The position numbers and the translations under genes are program-made. DNA of 64,000 bases from assembly GCA_945901045.1 (NCBI GenBank), contig CAMDKK010000010.1, positions 19,450 through 83,449 on the forward strand, given 5' to 3'. The notes under the pieces are model-generated. The model was not told the DNA's origin. It ran no database searches and saw nothing but the letters and a program-made list of their open reading frames with translations. Of this stretch, positions 1-7,984 are shown piece after piece; positions within the stretch are counted from its first letter, which is position 1, and each line of letters begins with the position of its first letter. Source of the stretch: Limnohabitans sp. Rim8 (GTDB taxonomy: Bacteria > Pseudomonadota > Gammaproteobacteria > Burkholderiales > Burkholderiaceae_C).

Positions 1-1
1 G

Positions 2-457
2 GAAGGAGAGCCAAGGTTTCTACCCCTGTTCCCCAAAGTGCTTACGCGCGAGCGCATCGACGAGCGTGGACCATGGTCGGAATGGCTGCATCCGTCTGGC
101 GGTGCGGTTGTGTGCATCGCGCGGCGGATCAGCGTCAACGCGGAGTTCAACCTCTTCAATCGCTTTTACTTCCGCGCGGACGCTTTCCCGGGCATCGCAG
201 CGGCGCCCCTAGAGACGCTCGACGGTGCCAACCTCAAGCAACTGCTCAGTGGGGAAAGCAACATGCTGGTGACCGAAATGCGTCAGCGCATCTCCTTTGT
301 CAAGTTCTCCCAGGTCGCTGCGGGCGCTGCGGGCGTCAAGTCAGGCACGGGTGGTATGTTGCTGCAAAGCGCGGCGTTCGCGGGCCGTGAACCGCTCTAC
401 TACCTCGAGTCGTTCATCCCACCAAACAATCGGCGCTTAGACGTGTCCGCATCCTGA
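2..457 (+). CDS. Unidentified protein, 5' end cut off by window edge
   Basis: The frame is open from the left edge to a TGA at 455-457, giving about 151 visible residues. The first possible start inside the window is a GTG at 38, but the frame continues upstream of it, so this is probably the C-terminal part of a longer gene. The protein reads as a globular, soluble sequence with many Arg and Ala residues and segments such as NLFNRFYFRADAFPG and LLQSAAFAGREPLYYLESF. I see no membrane segment, signal peptide, cysteine cluster or nucleotide-binding motif, and I do not recognise the family. The following 500 bases hold no gene, so this may be the end of an accessory or mobile region. Confidence 0.4.
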   Translation, partial: EGEPRFLPLFPKVLTRERIDERGPWSEWLHPSGGAVVCIARRISVNAEFNLFNRFYFRADAFPGIAAAPLETLDGANLKQLLSGESNMLVTEMRQRISFVKFSQVAAGAAGVKSGTGGMLLQSAAFAGREPLYYLESFIPPNNRRLDVSAS

Positions 458-957
458 CGTCGTTAAAGGGCTTGGGAAACTTTTTCGTGCGAGGCCCACG
501 TCCCTCATTACGATCACCGTGACTTAGCGGTCAATGACGATCGACAGCTACTCGATTGTGAACGCACGCAGAATCGTTTCCGTCCCTTACATCAACAGTA
601 ACGTGCATTTCTCGCCAGAAATGAGGAGCCCCGGCAGGCTTGACAGCCGCCGTTTCATAACAACTAACTCGCTGCTGCACTGCGCGCCGCTGCTCAGTCC
701 AGCGACATCCTGGCACGGCTGATCGGTTAATTTTTGGCGTGGCAATGGGGTCAACCGCTGATCGTCAACAACTCAAACTTCTCAAAATTTCGTGACTCGT
801 CAATTCAATGCGCGATTAACAGTTAGATCCATAGTCAAAATCATAGCTATTGCCAAGTGCAGCTGCTCGAAAAGCCTTGGTTATGCGTTCGGTTTTGTGC
901 CTACGTTGCTCATTATTTAAGGCAAACACGGCCTCAGTTTGACTCGCTAATCAACGC
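458..957. other. Intergenic stretch with no supported gene
   Basis: About 500 bases between the truncated first gene and the end of the spermidine-synthase-like gene. Only short frames of about 60 codons occur on each strand near 531-722; they overlap each other and have neither a ribosome-binding site nor recognisable protein character. No tRNA cloverleaf, clear terminator or long repeat was seen. The stretch from about 720 to 957 is more AT-rich than the neighbouring genes. Confidence 0.5.
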
Positions 958-3162
958 TCACCGGACAATCGGCGCAATGCTGCTGAACTGGTCCGTCCAC
1001 AATCTCAAACCCGGTTGGTCGTAAGGCTCGGATCTGAGCAAAAGACCCTGCTCGTCCTGGACTTCGCGATTGACCGATGGGTACGCCTTCAGGTAGGCTT
1101 GGTCCTTCGTCATGATGAAATGCAAATTCCTTCTTACGTTGCGCACCTCATCCAAGGCCTGGTATTTATGCCGGTAGGCGATACCCAAAACCTCGGCTTG
1201 GGCTTTCACAATGGGGTACAGGTTCAAATAAGCATTGGTGATGTTGATCGCGATGTGACCATCGGGCTTCAGATGATCGCGGTAAATCTGAAATGCCTCA
1301 CGGGTCAACAAGTGGATGGGCACCGATCCGCCTGTGAAAGCGTCCAGCACAATCACGTCGTACAACTTGTCTTTGGGCAATTGCTCCATGCGCAACCGGG
1401 CATCACCCAACACAATATTTTGCTCACCCGCTTTACAGGTCGACAAGTTGTCAAACCACCCCTGCGCAATCCGCACGGCCGCAGGGTTGATTTCATAAAA
1501 GTCATAGGCATCGGCTTGGCGTGCATAGTTGGCCAAGGTGCCAGCACCCAAACCAATCAAGGCTACCGAAAGCGACGGTTTTTGGTCCATGGCCCACAGC
1601 AAAGTCTCTCCGATACCACTGTCTCGTGCATAGTAGGTGGTCGGCACATGACGCAGCGCGTCAGAAAGAAACTGCTGACCATGGGTCACATTGCCGCTGA
1701 AAAAAATCCGGTCATTGCGCTCGGGCTCCAATACAAACCGCCGCTCCTTCACGGACACAGTGCCATAAAAATTTCGGACTTGTTCGAGCACAACTTCGGT
1801 TCGGTCGTCCATTCGGACATCACGCCAAGACCACGGGTTTTGCATGGCGTACAACAAAGCCACCATGACCACTGCCGTCAAAGCACCCGCGGCATGACGT
1901 ACACGACCACGGGATTGCCCCTCAAAGCGAAACAAGACATGGCAAGCCAACAAGGCCACCAGGACCAAGGCCATCAACCACTCGTGGTAATCGTCAAAAA
2001 ATTGGGTGGCCACGAGGGTCACAAACAAGCCCCCGCATGCCCCCCCAATCGACATGCACAGGTAAAACTCGGTCAACCGACGCGTATCCACCGGCCTGCG
2101 GCGGTAAAGTTCGCCATGGCACAGCATGCACACCGCAAACAACAAAGCGTAATGCGACCAACGCACTTCATTGACGCCATAGTCCCACTCGATACCGAGC
2201 CAACTCGGTATGTCGCTCAAGCCTGAAGTCGCCAGCAACAAAACCAGCGTGAGGAACGCAAACAACTTGGGGCGGTACCACCGGGGGTGGTCAAAAGTCA
2301 GAATGAAAGTGACCAAATACAAGCCCAGCGTCGACACCCAAAGTCTTGGCTCGGGTGCCACATCGTGGCTGATCTGATCGGTGGCCGCAATGAAAACCAA
2401 TGAGGCCAATGCCGGCAAGGCCACCCAGGATATGCGCTGGGCCCACGAAGGTTTCTGCACGCTGGCTGCTTCCCCTTGCAGGGGTGGCACACCATCTGCG
2501 TCATCTGGTTGAACTACGCCGACGGGAGAATTGTTTTGCCACGCGCCCAAAGCCAACGGCAAACACAGCAAGGCAAACACCCAAAATCCAGCGGTCCAAA
2601 GTCGCCCCATTTCCTGCTGCTCCAGCCAAGGCTCCAGCACGTACGGAAAAGACAAAAGAGCCAAGAAGGAACCCACATTGGACAAAGCGTACAAACGGAA
2701 AACCGATGAGGCGTGTGCCGTGCTGGTGAACCAGTGCTGAACCAAAGGCCCGGTGGTTGCCAAACAAAAATACGGCAAGCCCACACTGGCCCCCAAAATC
2801 AGCAGTACCTGAAAGACTGGAGAATCAGGTGAATCAGGCCGAAGTTCTGCCTCGGGCAGCACTCTGGCAGCCAACAAGGCCGCCAGCACCAGCAAGACCA
2901 CATGGATTTGCGCCTGGGTTTTACGGGAGGGCAAGGCGGCCAAAGCATGCGCATACAGGTAGCCCAAGCACAACAGGGTTTGGAAAAACAGCATGGCCGT
3001 GGTCCAAACTGCGGGACTGCCGCCAAACCATGGCAGGATTTGTTTGCTCAGCAGGGGCTGAACCTGAAACAACAAAAAAGCGCTCGTGAATATCGTCAGT
3101 GCGAATGGCAAGAAACTCCACGGATTGGGAGATTGCTCTTTTGGGGGATGGGTCGTGATCAC
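958..3162 (-). CDS. Membrane-fused spermidine-synthase-like protein
   Basis: A 734-residue protein with two parts. Roughly residues 15-430 form many hydrophobic segments like the membrane part of fused MFS/spermidine-synthase proteins. The rest is a Rossmann-type class I methyltransferase-fold domain like spermidine synthase, with a SAM/dcSAM-binding GLGAGT near residue 533 and LDAFTGGSVP near 604, where the aspartate occupies the catalytic position of aminopropyltransferases. The family is widespread, but its substrate is mostly unknown. The start is a GTG with no obvious Shine-Dalgarno sequence; no better start lies in the N-terminal region. It stands alone, with about 400 bases of gene-poor sequence upstream. 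An authentic aminopropyltransferase role is not proven from sequence alone. Confidence 0.85.
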   Translation of the reverse strand: MITTHPPKEQSPNPWSFLPFALTIFTSAFLLFQVQPLLSKQILPWFGGSPAVWTTAMLFFQTLLCLGYLYAHALAALPSRKTQAQIHVVLLVLAALLAARVLPEAELRPDSPDSPVFQVLLILGASVGLPYFCLATTGPLVQHWFTSTAHASSVFRLYALSNVGSFLALLSFPYVLEPWLEQQEMGRLWTAGFWVFALLCLPLALGAWQNNSPVGVVQPDDADGVPPLQGEAASVQKPSWAQRISWVALPALASLVFIAATDQISHDVAPEPRLWVSTLGLYLVTFILTFDHPRWYRPKLFAFLTLVLLLATSGLSDIPSWLGIEWDYGVNEVRWSHYALLFAVCMLCHGELYRRRPVDTRRLTEFYLCMSIGGACGGLFVTLVATQFFDDYHEWLMALVLVALLACHVLFRFEGQSRGRVRHAAGALTAVVMVALLYAMQNPWSWRDVRMDDRTEVVLEQVRNFYGTVSVKERRFVLEPERNDRIFFSGNVTHGQQFLSDALRHVPTTYYARDSGIGETLLWAMDQKPSLSVALIGLGAGTLANYARQADAYDFYEINPAAVRIAQGWFDNLSTCKAGEQNIVLGDARLRMEQLPKDKLYDVIVLDAFTGGSVPIHLLTREAFQIYRDHLKPDGHIAINITNAYLNLYPIVKAQAEVLGIAYRHKYQALDEVRNVRRNLHFIMTKDQAYLKAYPSVNREVQDEQGLLLRSEPYDQPGLRLWTDQFSSIAPIVR

Positions 3163-3566
3163 GCTTTGACTGGAGGCTCTGAATTAATGTGTGTAAGTTC
3201 TAGCGGCCCCCCTCTTGCTTGAGGAACCGTCTCTTGGGTGCTCAGTTGGATCGTACCAAACTTCAAACTCTTCTGAACTGCCGTTAATTAGGCGCTTGAT
3301 AAATTTTGCTTCGTCCTTTCCAAAGGACACCTGTTCACAAACTGTGAAAAAACAAACTTTCATTAAAGGAAGATTACCGAAGACGCAGAAGGCCTGGCTT
3401 TTGAAAACGTGCCAGCAACTCTTGCTTCACGGAACACGTCAGTGCGATCTGTCACCGAATTGAAACTCGCCCCAATTACAGTGTCTATGAAACAGTGCGA
3501 ACCACTGTCAATGAGGTTAGCAGCCTGTTGCATTTCACCCGTTGGTTGATGAAAGGCGTTTCCCAA
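3163..3566. other. Gene-poor AT-rich intergenic stretch
   Basis: About 400 bases between the GTG of the spermidine-synthase-like gene and a decayed gene. A frame of 82 codons at 3215-3463 exists, but it has no ribosome-binding site and its sequence looks non-coding. Promoters for the leftward gene should lie at its left end; no convincing -35/-10 pair could be assigned by eye. No RNA gene was recognised. Confidence 0.45.
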
Positions 3567-3960
3567 ATGAACATTCGGCCTGTCACCCTGGCAGCATCTG
3601 ATGCTGTCCTGTTGAGCGCTTGGGGTGGCGATTCAGCCGTCACTGCAATGATTCCCCCCACCGCAGCTTACCCCTCCAACGATGGCAACACCCGCTTATG
3701 GGCAGTGGGAGGTTCTGGAACAGCGGGTTATTTGCATACGTATACCCTTGGCTGTTGAGCGCATGCTGTTGTTGGGCAAAGAGAGAAATTACAATGGTTT
3801 TTGGCGATCTGACCCTGCGCTCTTGCTTGTGAAAGCCGGGCGCTTAATCGATGCGCAAAATGAATTCAAAAAGGCATTGCGAGAAACCATGGACATTGAG
3901 ACTGCGGCTGTATCTGAATTGAGCTTGAAAATCAATCGACAACTGGCGCCGTTGAAATAA
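3567..3960 (+). pseudogene. Decayed small lipoprotein-like gene with frameshift
   Basis: An ATG at 3567 preceded by AAAGGCG opens a frame to 3758 whose N-terminus contains LSAWGGDS, which looks like a lipoprotein signal box (LSAC-GGD) with the essential cysteine changed to tryptophan. After that frame stops, the frame one base further on stays open to a TAA at 3958-3960 and reads as plausible protein, including AGRLIDAQNEFKKALRETM, a helical TPR-like stretch. The simplest reading is one small exported protein broken by a frameshift and a lost lipobox. Alternatively, two unrelated short genes or chance frames are possible. It ends 4 bases before the next gene. Confidence 0.35.
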
Positions 3961-3963
3961 GGC

Positions 3964-4818
3964 GTGTCGGGCATGACCAACCTACATTCACCCCACCCAG
4001 TGGCCTTGATCACCGGCGCCAACGTAGGCATTGGTCGGGTTACAGCCATAGCCTTGGCCACATCGGGCTACCAAGTGGTTATTGCGGGCAGATCGCTTGA
4101 GCGCACCCAAGCCGTGTTGAACGAAATTCAAGCGCTACCGAACAGCATACCCGCCATTTTTATCCCCTTGAACCTGGCGAGTTTGGCTTCTGTGCGCGAA
4201 TGTGTGCGTCAATTTTTGGACTTGAATTTGCCGCTGCACCTGCTGATTAACAATGCAGGTGTTGCTGGCCTTCGAGGCCTGACTGAAGACGGCTTTGAAA
4301 TGATGTTTGGCGTCAACCATCTGGGACATTTTTTACTCACTCAATTGCTTGAGCCACACCTGCATGCGAGCGGGCAGACAAGGGTCATCACGGTCTCAAG
4401 CCGGGCGCACAAGCGCACACCCGGCTGGGATTGGGCGGACTTGCAAAGACCTACGCGCAGTTGGACGGGGATTCGCGAATACGCCAATTCCAAATTGGCC
4501 AATTTACTCTTCAGCGCAGAACTGGCAAGACGCAACCAAGGCACAGGTTTATCTTGTTATTCACTGCATCCTGGCATTGTGGACACCGAAATTTGGCGGG
4601 CCCTGCCCTCTTGGGCCCGTCCCTTGTTGCGTTTGCGTGGCTTGATCTCAGCGCAAGAAGGCGCCCAAACCACTTTGCATTGCGCCCTGTATGCGCCGCA
4701 TCATGAATCTGGTTTGTATTATTCGAACAGCACCCCTATACAACCCGCGTTGCTGGGGCAAAACGCTGAACTGGCCTCACAACTGTGGGCGCACAGCACC
4801 CAATGGGCAGGTCTTTGA
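3964..4818 (+). CDS. Short-chain dehydrogenase, retinol-dehydrogenase-like
   Basis: A classical SDR fold oxidoreductase of 284 residues. The dinucleotide-binding motif TGANVGIG is at 17-24, NNAG follows near residue 96, and the catalytic pair is Tyr173 and Lys177 (YANSK) after a VSSRAH segment. The sequence resembles the retinol dehydrogenase/WW-domain oxidoreductase group, which usually uses NADP(H); the substrate in bacteria is generally unknown. The start may be GTG 3964 or ATG 3973. It lies directly after the decayed gene and is convergent with the Bug receptor gene downstream. Function beyond oxidoreductase is not inferred. Confidence 0.85.
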   Translation: MSGMTNLHSPHPVALITGANVGIGRVTAIALATSGYQVVIAGRSLERTQAVLNEIQALPNSIPAIFIPLNLASLASVRECVRQFLDLNLPLHLLINNAGVAGLRGLTEDGFEMMFGVNHLGHFLLTQLLEPHLHASGQTRVITVSSRAHKRTPGWDWADLQRPTRSWTGIREYANSKLANLLFSAELARRNQGTGLSCYSLHPGIVDTEIWRALPSWARPLLRLRGLISAQEGAQTTLHCALYAPHHESGLYYSNSTPIQPALLGQNAELASQLWAHSTQWAGL

Positions 4819-4902
4819 TTTGACGGACACCTTTTCGACCTTCTCGTCAAGCCAAGAAGGGGCCCCGATGGTTCAGAACAGCAACCCAAACCGCCCATCG
4901 GT

Positions 4903-5880
4903 TCAGGCATCCACCTGAACTTTGGCTTCTTTGACCACCTTGGCCCACTTTTGGGTCTCGCTGCGGATGAACTCTGCAAAGCGCTCGGGGGTTCCGCCGC
5001 CGTCTTCTGCGCCGTATTGGTCAAATTTTTCCATCACGTCAGACATGGCCATGACGCGGTTCATGTCTTCGTTGATGCGTTTGACAAAGGACGGGTTCAG
5101 TTTGGCGGGTCCAACAAGACCGTACCAGGTGGTGGCGTCAAAACCCGCAAAGCCTTGCTCGTCCATGGTGGGTACGTTCGGATGGCCTTTGGCCCGCTTG
5201 GTGCGGGTTTGCGCCAGCGCCACCGCCTTGCCACTTTTGACATGCGGGGTGGCCGAGGTCATGGTCTCAAAACAATATTGCACTTGGCCACCGATCAAAT
5301 CGATCAACGCCGGACCTGAGCCTTTGTAGGGCACGTGCAGCGCATCGATGCCGGCACGCAGTTTGAACATTTCGAGTGCCAAATGTTGTGCAGAGCCACC
5401 ACCAGCGGATGCAAAGCTGATTTGCCCCGGGCTGCGTTTGCACAAGGCCACCAAATCTTTGACCGTCTTGGCGGCTTGGTTTTCATTGCAAATCAGCAAA
5501 TTGGGGGTCACGCCCACCAGGCCAATGGGCGTGAAGTCGCGCTCTACGTTGTAGCCCAATTTGGGCTGCAAGCTGGTGGCCAAGGCATGGCTGTTGATGT
5601 GGGCCATGAGCAAGGTGTTGCCATCTGCGGGTTGTTTGGCCACGTAGTCGGCCGCAATCACACCCGCTGCGCCGGCTTTGTTGTCGATCACGATGGTGAG
5701 GTTCCACATGGCTTGCAGTTTTTGCGCCAAGACCCGGGCCAGCGCGTCGGTGCCGCCCCCTGGCGGAAAGCCCACCACGATGCGAATCGGTCCGTTGGGC
5801 AAACTCTGCGCTTTGATCATGGGCGCCGCCAAAGTCACTGCGGTGGCTGCACTGGCTTGAAGAATCGTTCTGCGTTGCAT
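4903..5880 (-). CDS. Bug-family (TctC) periplasmic binding protein
   Basis: A 325-residue tripartite tricarboxylate transporter receptor. The N-terminus (MQRRTILQ, then a hydrophobic stretch ending near APMIKAQ) is an export signal. The mature part has the family marks IRIVVGFPPGGGTD, KPGAAG-like DNKAGAAG, and HVPYKGSGPAL. The start at 5880 was preferred over an in-frame start 39 bases upstream because AAGGAAA lies about 9 bases before it. It follows the aminotransferase gene on the same strand with a 39-base gap, so it probably belongs to that operon. No TctA/TctB membrane partners occur in the window, as is common for orphan Bug proteins. The ligand is unknown. Confidence 0.9.
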   Translation of the reverse strand: MQRRTILQASAATAVTLAAPMIKAQSLPNGPIRIVVGFPPGGGTDALARVLAQKLQAMWNLTIVIDNKAGAAGVIAADYVAKQPADGNTLLMAHINSHALATSLQPKLGYNVERDFTPIGLVGVTPNLLICNENQAAKTVKDLVALCKRSPGQISFASAGGGSAQHLALEMFKLRAGIDALHVPYKGSGPALIDLIGGQVQYCFETMTSATPHVKSGKAVALAQTRTKRAKGHPNVPTMDEQGFAGFDATTWYGLVGPAKLNPSFVKRINEDMNRVMAMSDVMEKFDQYGAEDGGGTPERFAEFIRSETQKWAKVVKEAKVQVDA

Positions 5881-5919
5881 GGTGGTATTTCCTTTAAATT
5901 GGAGACCGAGATTTGTCAA

Positions 5920-7134
5920 TCATGACCGAATCAAAGCGGGGATGGGGTGTGCCGAAAAATAGTCCATCGCCGCCAGAACGCCCGAGCCTGCCAGCGAAAC
6001 GCCGCTGAGCTTGAGGCCCATCTCGCATGCGGCCAAGGCGGCAATCAAGGTCAGGTCATTGCAGTCACCCAAATGCCCGATGCGAAACATGCGGCCTTTG
6101 ACTTTGCCCAAGCCTGTGCCCAGTGAGCAATCAAAACGTTCGTAAATCAGCTTGCGAACGGCATCCGCATCTACGCCTTCGGGGGTCATCACACCGGTCA
6201 AGATGGGCGAATAGAGTGCCGGGTCGGCGCACTGAATCGGCAGGCCCCAAGCGTTGACCGCGGCGCAGGCGCCTTGAGACCAACGTTTGTGCCGGGCAAA
6301 CACCACCTCGAGTCCTTCGCCCAGGATCATGTCGCAGGCCTCGCTCAGTCCGTACATCAGGTTGGTGTTGGGGGTGTACGGAAAGTAGCCTGTTTTGTTC
6401 ATCTCCAACATTTCGTCCCACGCCCAGAACGACTTGGGCAAGGTCGCTGATTTGCTGGCCTCAATGGCCTTGGGTGACAAGGCGTTGAAGCTGATGCCGG
6501 GGGGCAGCATCAAGCCTTTTTGGGAGCCGCTGACTGTCACGTCAACGCCCCATTCATCATGGCGGTAGTCGGCCGAGGCCAGGCCGGATATGGTGTCGAC
6601 CAACAACAGTGCGGGATGATTAGCGTTGTCCATGGCGCGGCGCACAGCGGCTATGTCGCTGGTCACGCCGGTGGATGTTTCGTTGTGCACCACGCAGACC
6701 GCTTTGATGGTGTGGCCGGTATCGGCTTTGAGGCGGGTTTCAATCATGTCCGCTTGGATGCCGTGGCGCCAGCCTTCGACACCGGGCAAACCCAAAAACT
6801 CGCTCTTGAGCCCTAAACGTGTGGCCAGTTTTTGCCAGAGTGCGGCGAAATGCCCGGTTTCAAACATCAGCACAGCGTCGCCCGCACTCAAGGTATTGAC
6901 CAAGGCGGCTTCCCACGCGCCGGTGCCCGAGGCCGGGTAAATCATGACCGGGTGCTGGGTTTTGAAAATCTTTTGCATGTCGGCCAAAACCTTCCTGCCC
7001 AAAGCGCCAAATTCCGGTCCCCGATGGTCAATGGTGGGCAGACTCATGGCCCGCAGAACGCGGTCGGGCACGGGGGATGGCCCGGGGATTTGCAAAAAAT
7101 GGCGGCCTGAGGGGTGAAAGTCTAGCTTGAGCAT
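5920..7134 (-). CDS. Serine-glyoxylate aminotransferase family protein
   Basis: A 404-residue class V, fold type I PLP-dependent aminotransferase. The N-terminal HFLQIPGPSPVPDRVL and ASGTGAWEA segments and the PLP lysine in VSGSQKGLM (near residue 200) match the serine-glyoxylate / alanine-glyoxylate aminotransferase group, which transfers an amino group to glyoxylate in photorespiration-like and serine-cycle metabolism. ATG 7134 was chosen because GGAGA lies about 8 bases upstream and the family N-terminus begins there; an upstream extension reaches into the operator region. It is transcribed divergently from a GntR regulator, with two operator-like sites in between. The exact amino donor cannot be read from the sequence. 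Confidence 0.88.
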   Translation of the reverse strand: MLKLDFHPSGRHFLQIPGPSPVPDRVLRAMSLPTIDHRGPEFGALGRKVLADMQKIFKTQHPVMIYPASGTGAWEAALVNTLSAGDAVLMFETGHFAALWQKLATRLGLKSEFLGLPGVEGWRHGIQADMIETRLKADTGHTIKAVCVVHNETSTGVTSDIAAVRRAMDNANHPALLLVDTISGLASADYRHDEWGVDVTVSGSQKGLMLPPGISFNALSPKAIEASKSATLPKSFWAWDEMLEMNKTGYFPYTPNTNLMYGLSEACDMILGEGLEVVFARHKRWSQGACAAVNAWGLPIQCADPALYSPILTGVMTPEGVDADAVRKLIYERFDCSLGTGLGKVKGRMFRIGHLGDCNDLTLIAALAACEMGLKLSGVSLAGSGVLAAMDYFSAHPIPALIRS

Positions 7135-7160
7135 GTTGAGAAATCTCCAGAGATACCCTA

Positions 7161-7176
7161 TTTTTTGCATACAAAA
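7161..7176. promoter_or_regulatory. Operator-like site, copy 1 (GntR type)
   Basis: The 16-mer TTTTTTGCATACAAAA occurs here and again at 7227-7242. Its reverse complement TTTTGTATGCAAAA has the shape of GntR/FadR-family operators (GTnTnC core with A/T flanks). This copy sits 27 bases before the aminotransferase start on the other strand, so bound repressor would cover its promoter or leader. Assignment to the adjacent GntR protein is an inference from position. Confidence 0.6.
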
Positions 7177-7226
7177 ATAAAACGTCAACTATCGTTACCC
7201 CTAACAAGCCCGAGTTGACCTGTGAA

Positions 7227-7242
7227 TTTTTTGCATACAAAA
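7227..7242. promoter_or_regulatory. Operator-like site, copy 2 (GntR type)
   Basis: This is an exact second copy of the 16-mer at 7161-7176, 66 bases (about six helical turns) away. It ends 8 bases before the ATG of the GntR gene, so a bound protein would block the regulator's own translation-initiation region or promoter. That placement suggests autoregulation together with control of the divergent aminotransferase operon. Confidence 0.6.
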
Positions 7243-7250
7243 TAGGCGAC

Positions 7251-7982
7251 ATGACTGCTGACATCTTGTCCCTGCCTCGTACCGCCTTGCACAGCCATGT
7301 GACCCACAGACTGCGCCAAATGCTGGTCGAAAACCAGATTGCGCCCGGCGCCAAGCTCAACGAGCGGGCGCTGTGCGAATCGCTGAGCGTCTCGCGCACG
7401 CCGCTGCGTGAGGCCATCAAGACGCTGGCCGCAGAAGGTTTGGTGGTCCTGCTGCCCAACCGAGGGGCTGTGGCGGTGTCGCTCAGCCTGGACGATGTTC
7501 GGCACACCTTTGAGGTGATGGCGGGCCTGGAAGGCCTCTCAGGCCAATTGGCGGCCGAGCGCATCACCGAAACCGAGTTGATGGAGATCCAAGCGCTGCA
7601 TTTTGAAATGATGGCGGCCTTTACCCGGCGCGATCTGTCGAGTTACTATCGGCTCAATGCCCAGATCCACAGCGCCATCAACACTGCGGCCAAAAACCCG
7701 GTGCTCAGCAGCACCTATGAACAAGTCAATGCACGCTTGCAAGCGCTGCGTTTCAAATCGAACCAAGACGACGAAAAGTGGCACAGCGCGATGCAAGAGC
7801 ATGCACGCATGATAGAAGCCTTGCAGGCACGCCAGCCTCAGGTCTTGCGCGATCTGCTGGTGCGTCACCTGGAACACAAACGCGACGTGGTACTGGCCCA
7901 GTTGCAAGCCAGCCCCAGCGACAACACCAGCCACAACACCAGCCACAGCGTCGCCCCCCTCAAAACAACCCGCAAAGCCTGA
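7251..7982 (+). CDS. GntR-family (FCD) transcriptional regulator
   Basis: A 243-residue regulator with an N-terminal winged helix (about residues 15-78; LNERALCESLSVSRTPLREA carries the recognition helix) and a C-terminal all-helical FCD ligand/metal-binding domain. ATG 7251 is preferred; a longer reading would start inside the operator. The C-terminus carries an unusual repetitive tail, NTSHNTSHS, before KTTRKA. The gene is divergent from the aminotransferase and is followed 2 bases later by the FAD/Fe-S dehydrogenase, so it probably controls both directions, perhaps in response to a small carboxylic or 2-hydroxy acid. That effector is an inference from FCD relatives and neighbours. Confidence 0.9.
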   Translation: MTADILSLPRTALHSHVTHRLRQMLVENQIAPGAKLNERALCESLSVSRTPLREAIKTLAAEGLVVLLPNRGAVAVSLSLDDVRHTFEVMAGLEGLSGQLAAERITETELMEIQALHFEMMAAFTRRDLSSYYRLNAQIHSAINTAAKNPVLSSTYEQVNARLQALRFKSNQDDEKWHSAMQEHARMIEALQARQPQVLRDLLVRHLEHKRDVVLAQLQASPSDNTSHNTSHSVAPLKTTRKA

Positions 7983-7984
7983 CC

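Noticed and set aside
534-722. Short frames on both strands in the first intergenic region
   Set aside because: They overlap each other, lack ribosome-binding sites and show no protein-like pattern.
1015-2226. 403-codon frame antisense to the spermidine-synthase-like gene
   Set aside because: No domain signal, and the gene on the other strand has clear motifs.
4865-4901. CCGATGG...CCATCGG hairpin between convergent genes
   Set aside because: The 7-bp stem with a 23-base loop and no T-run is too weak to call a terminator.
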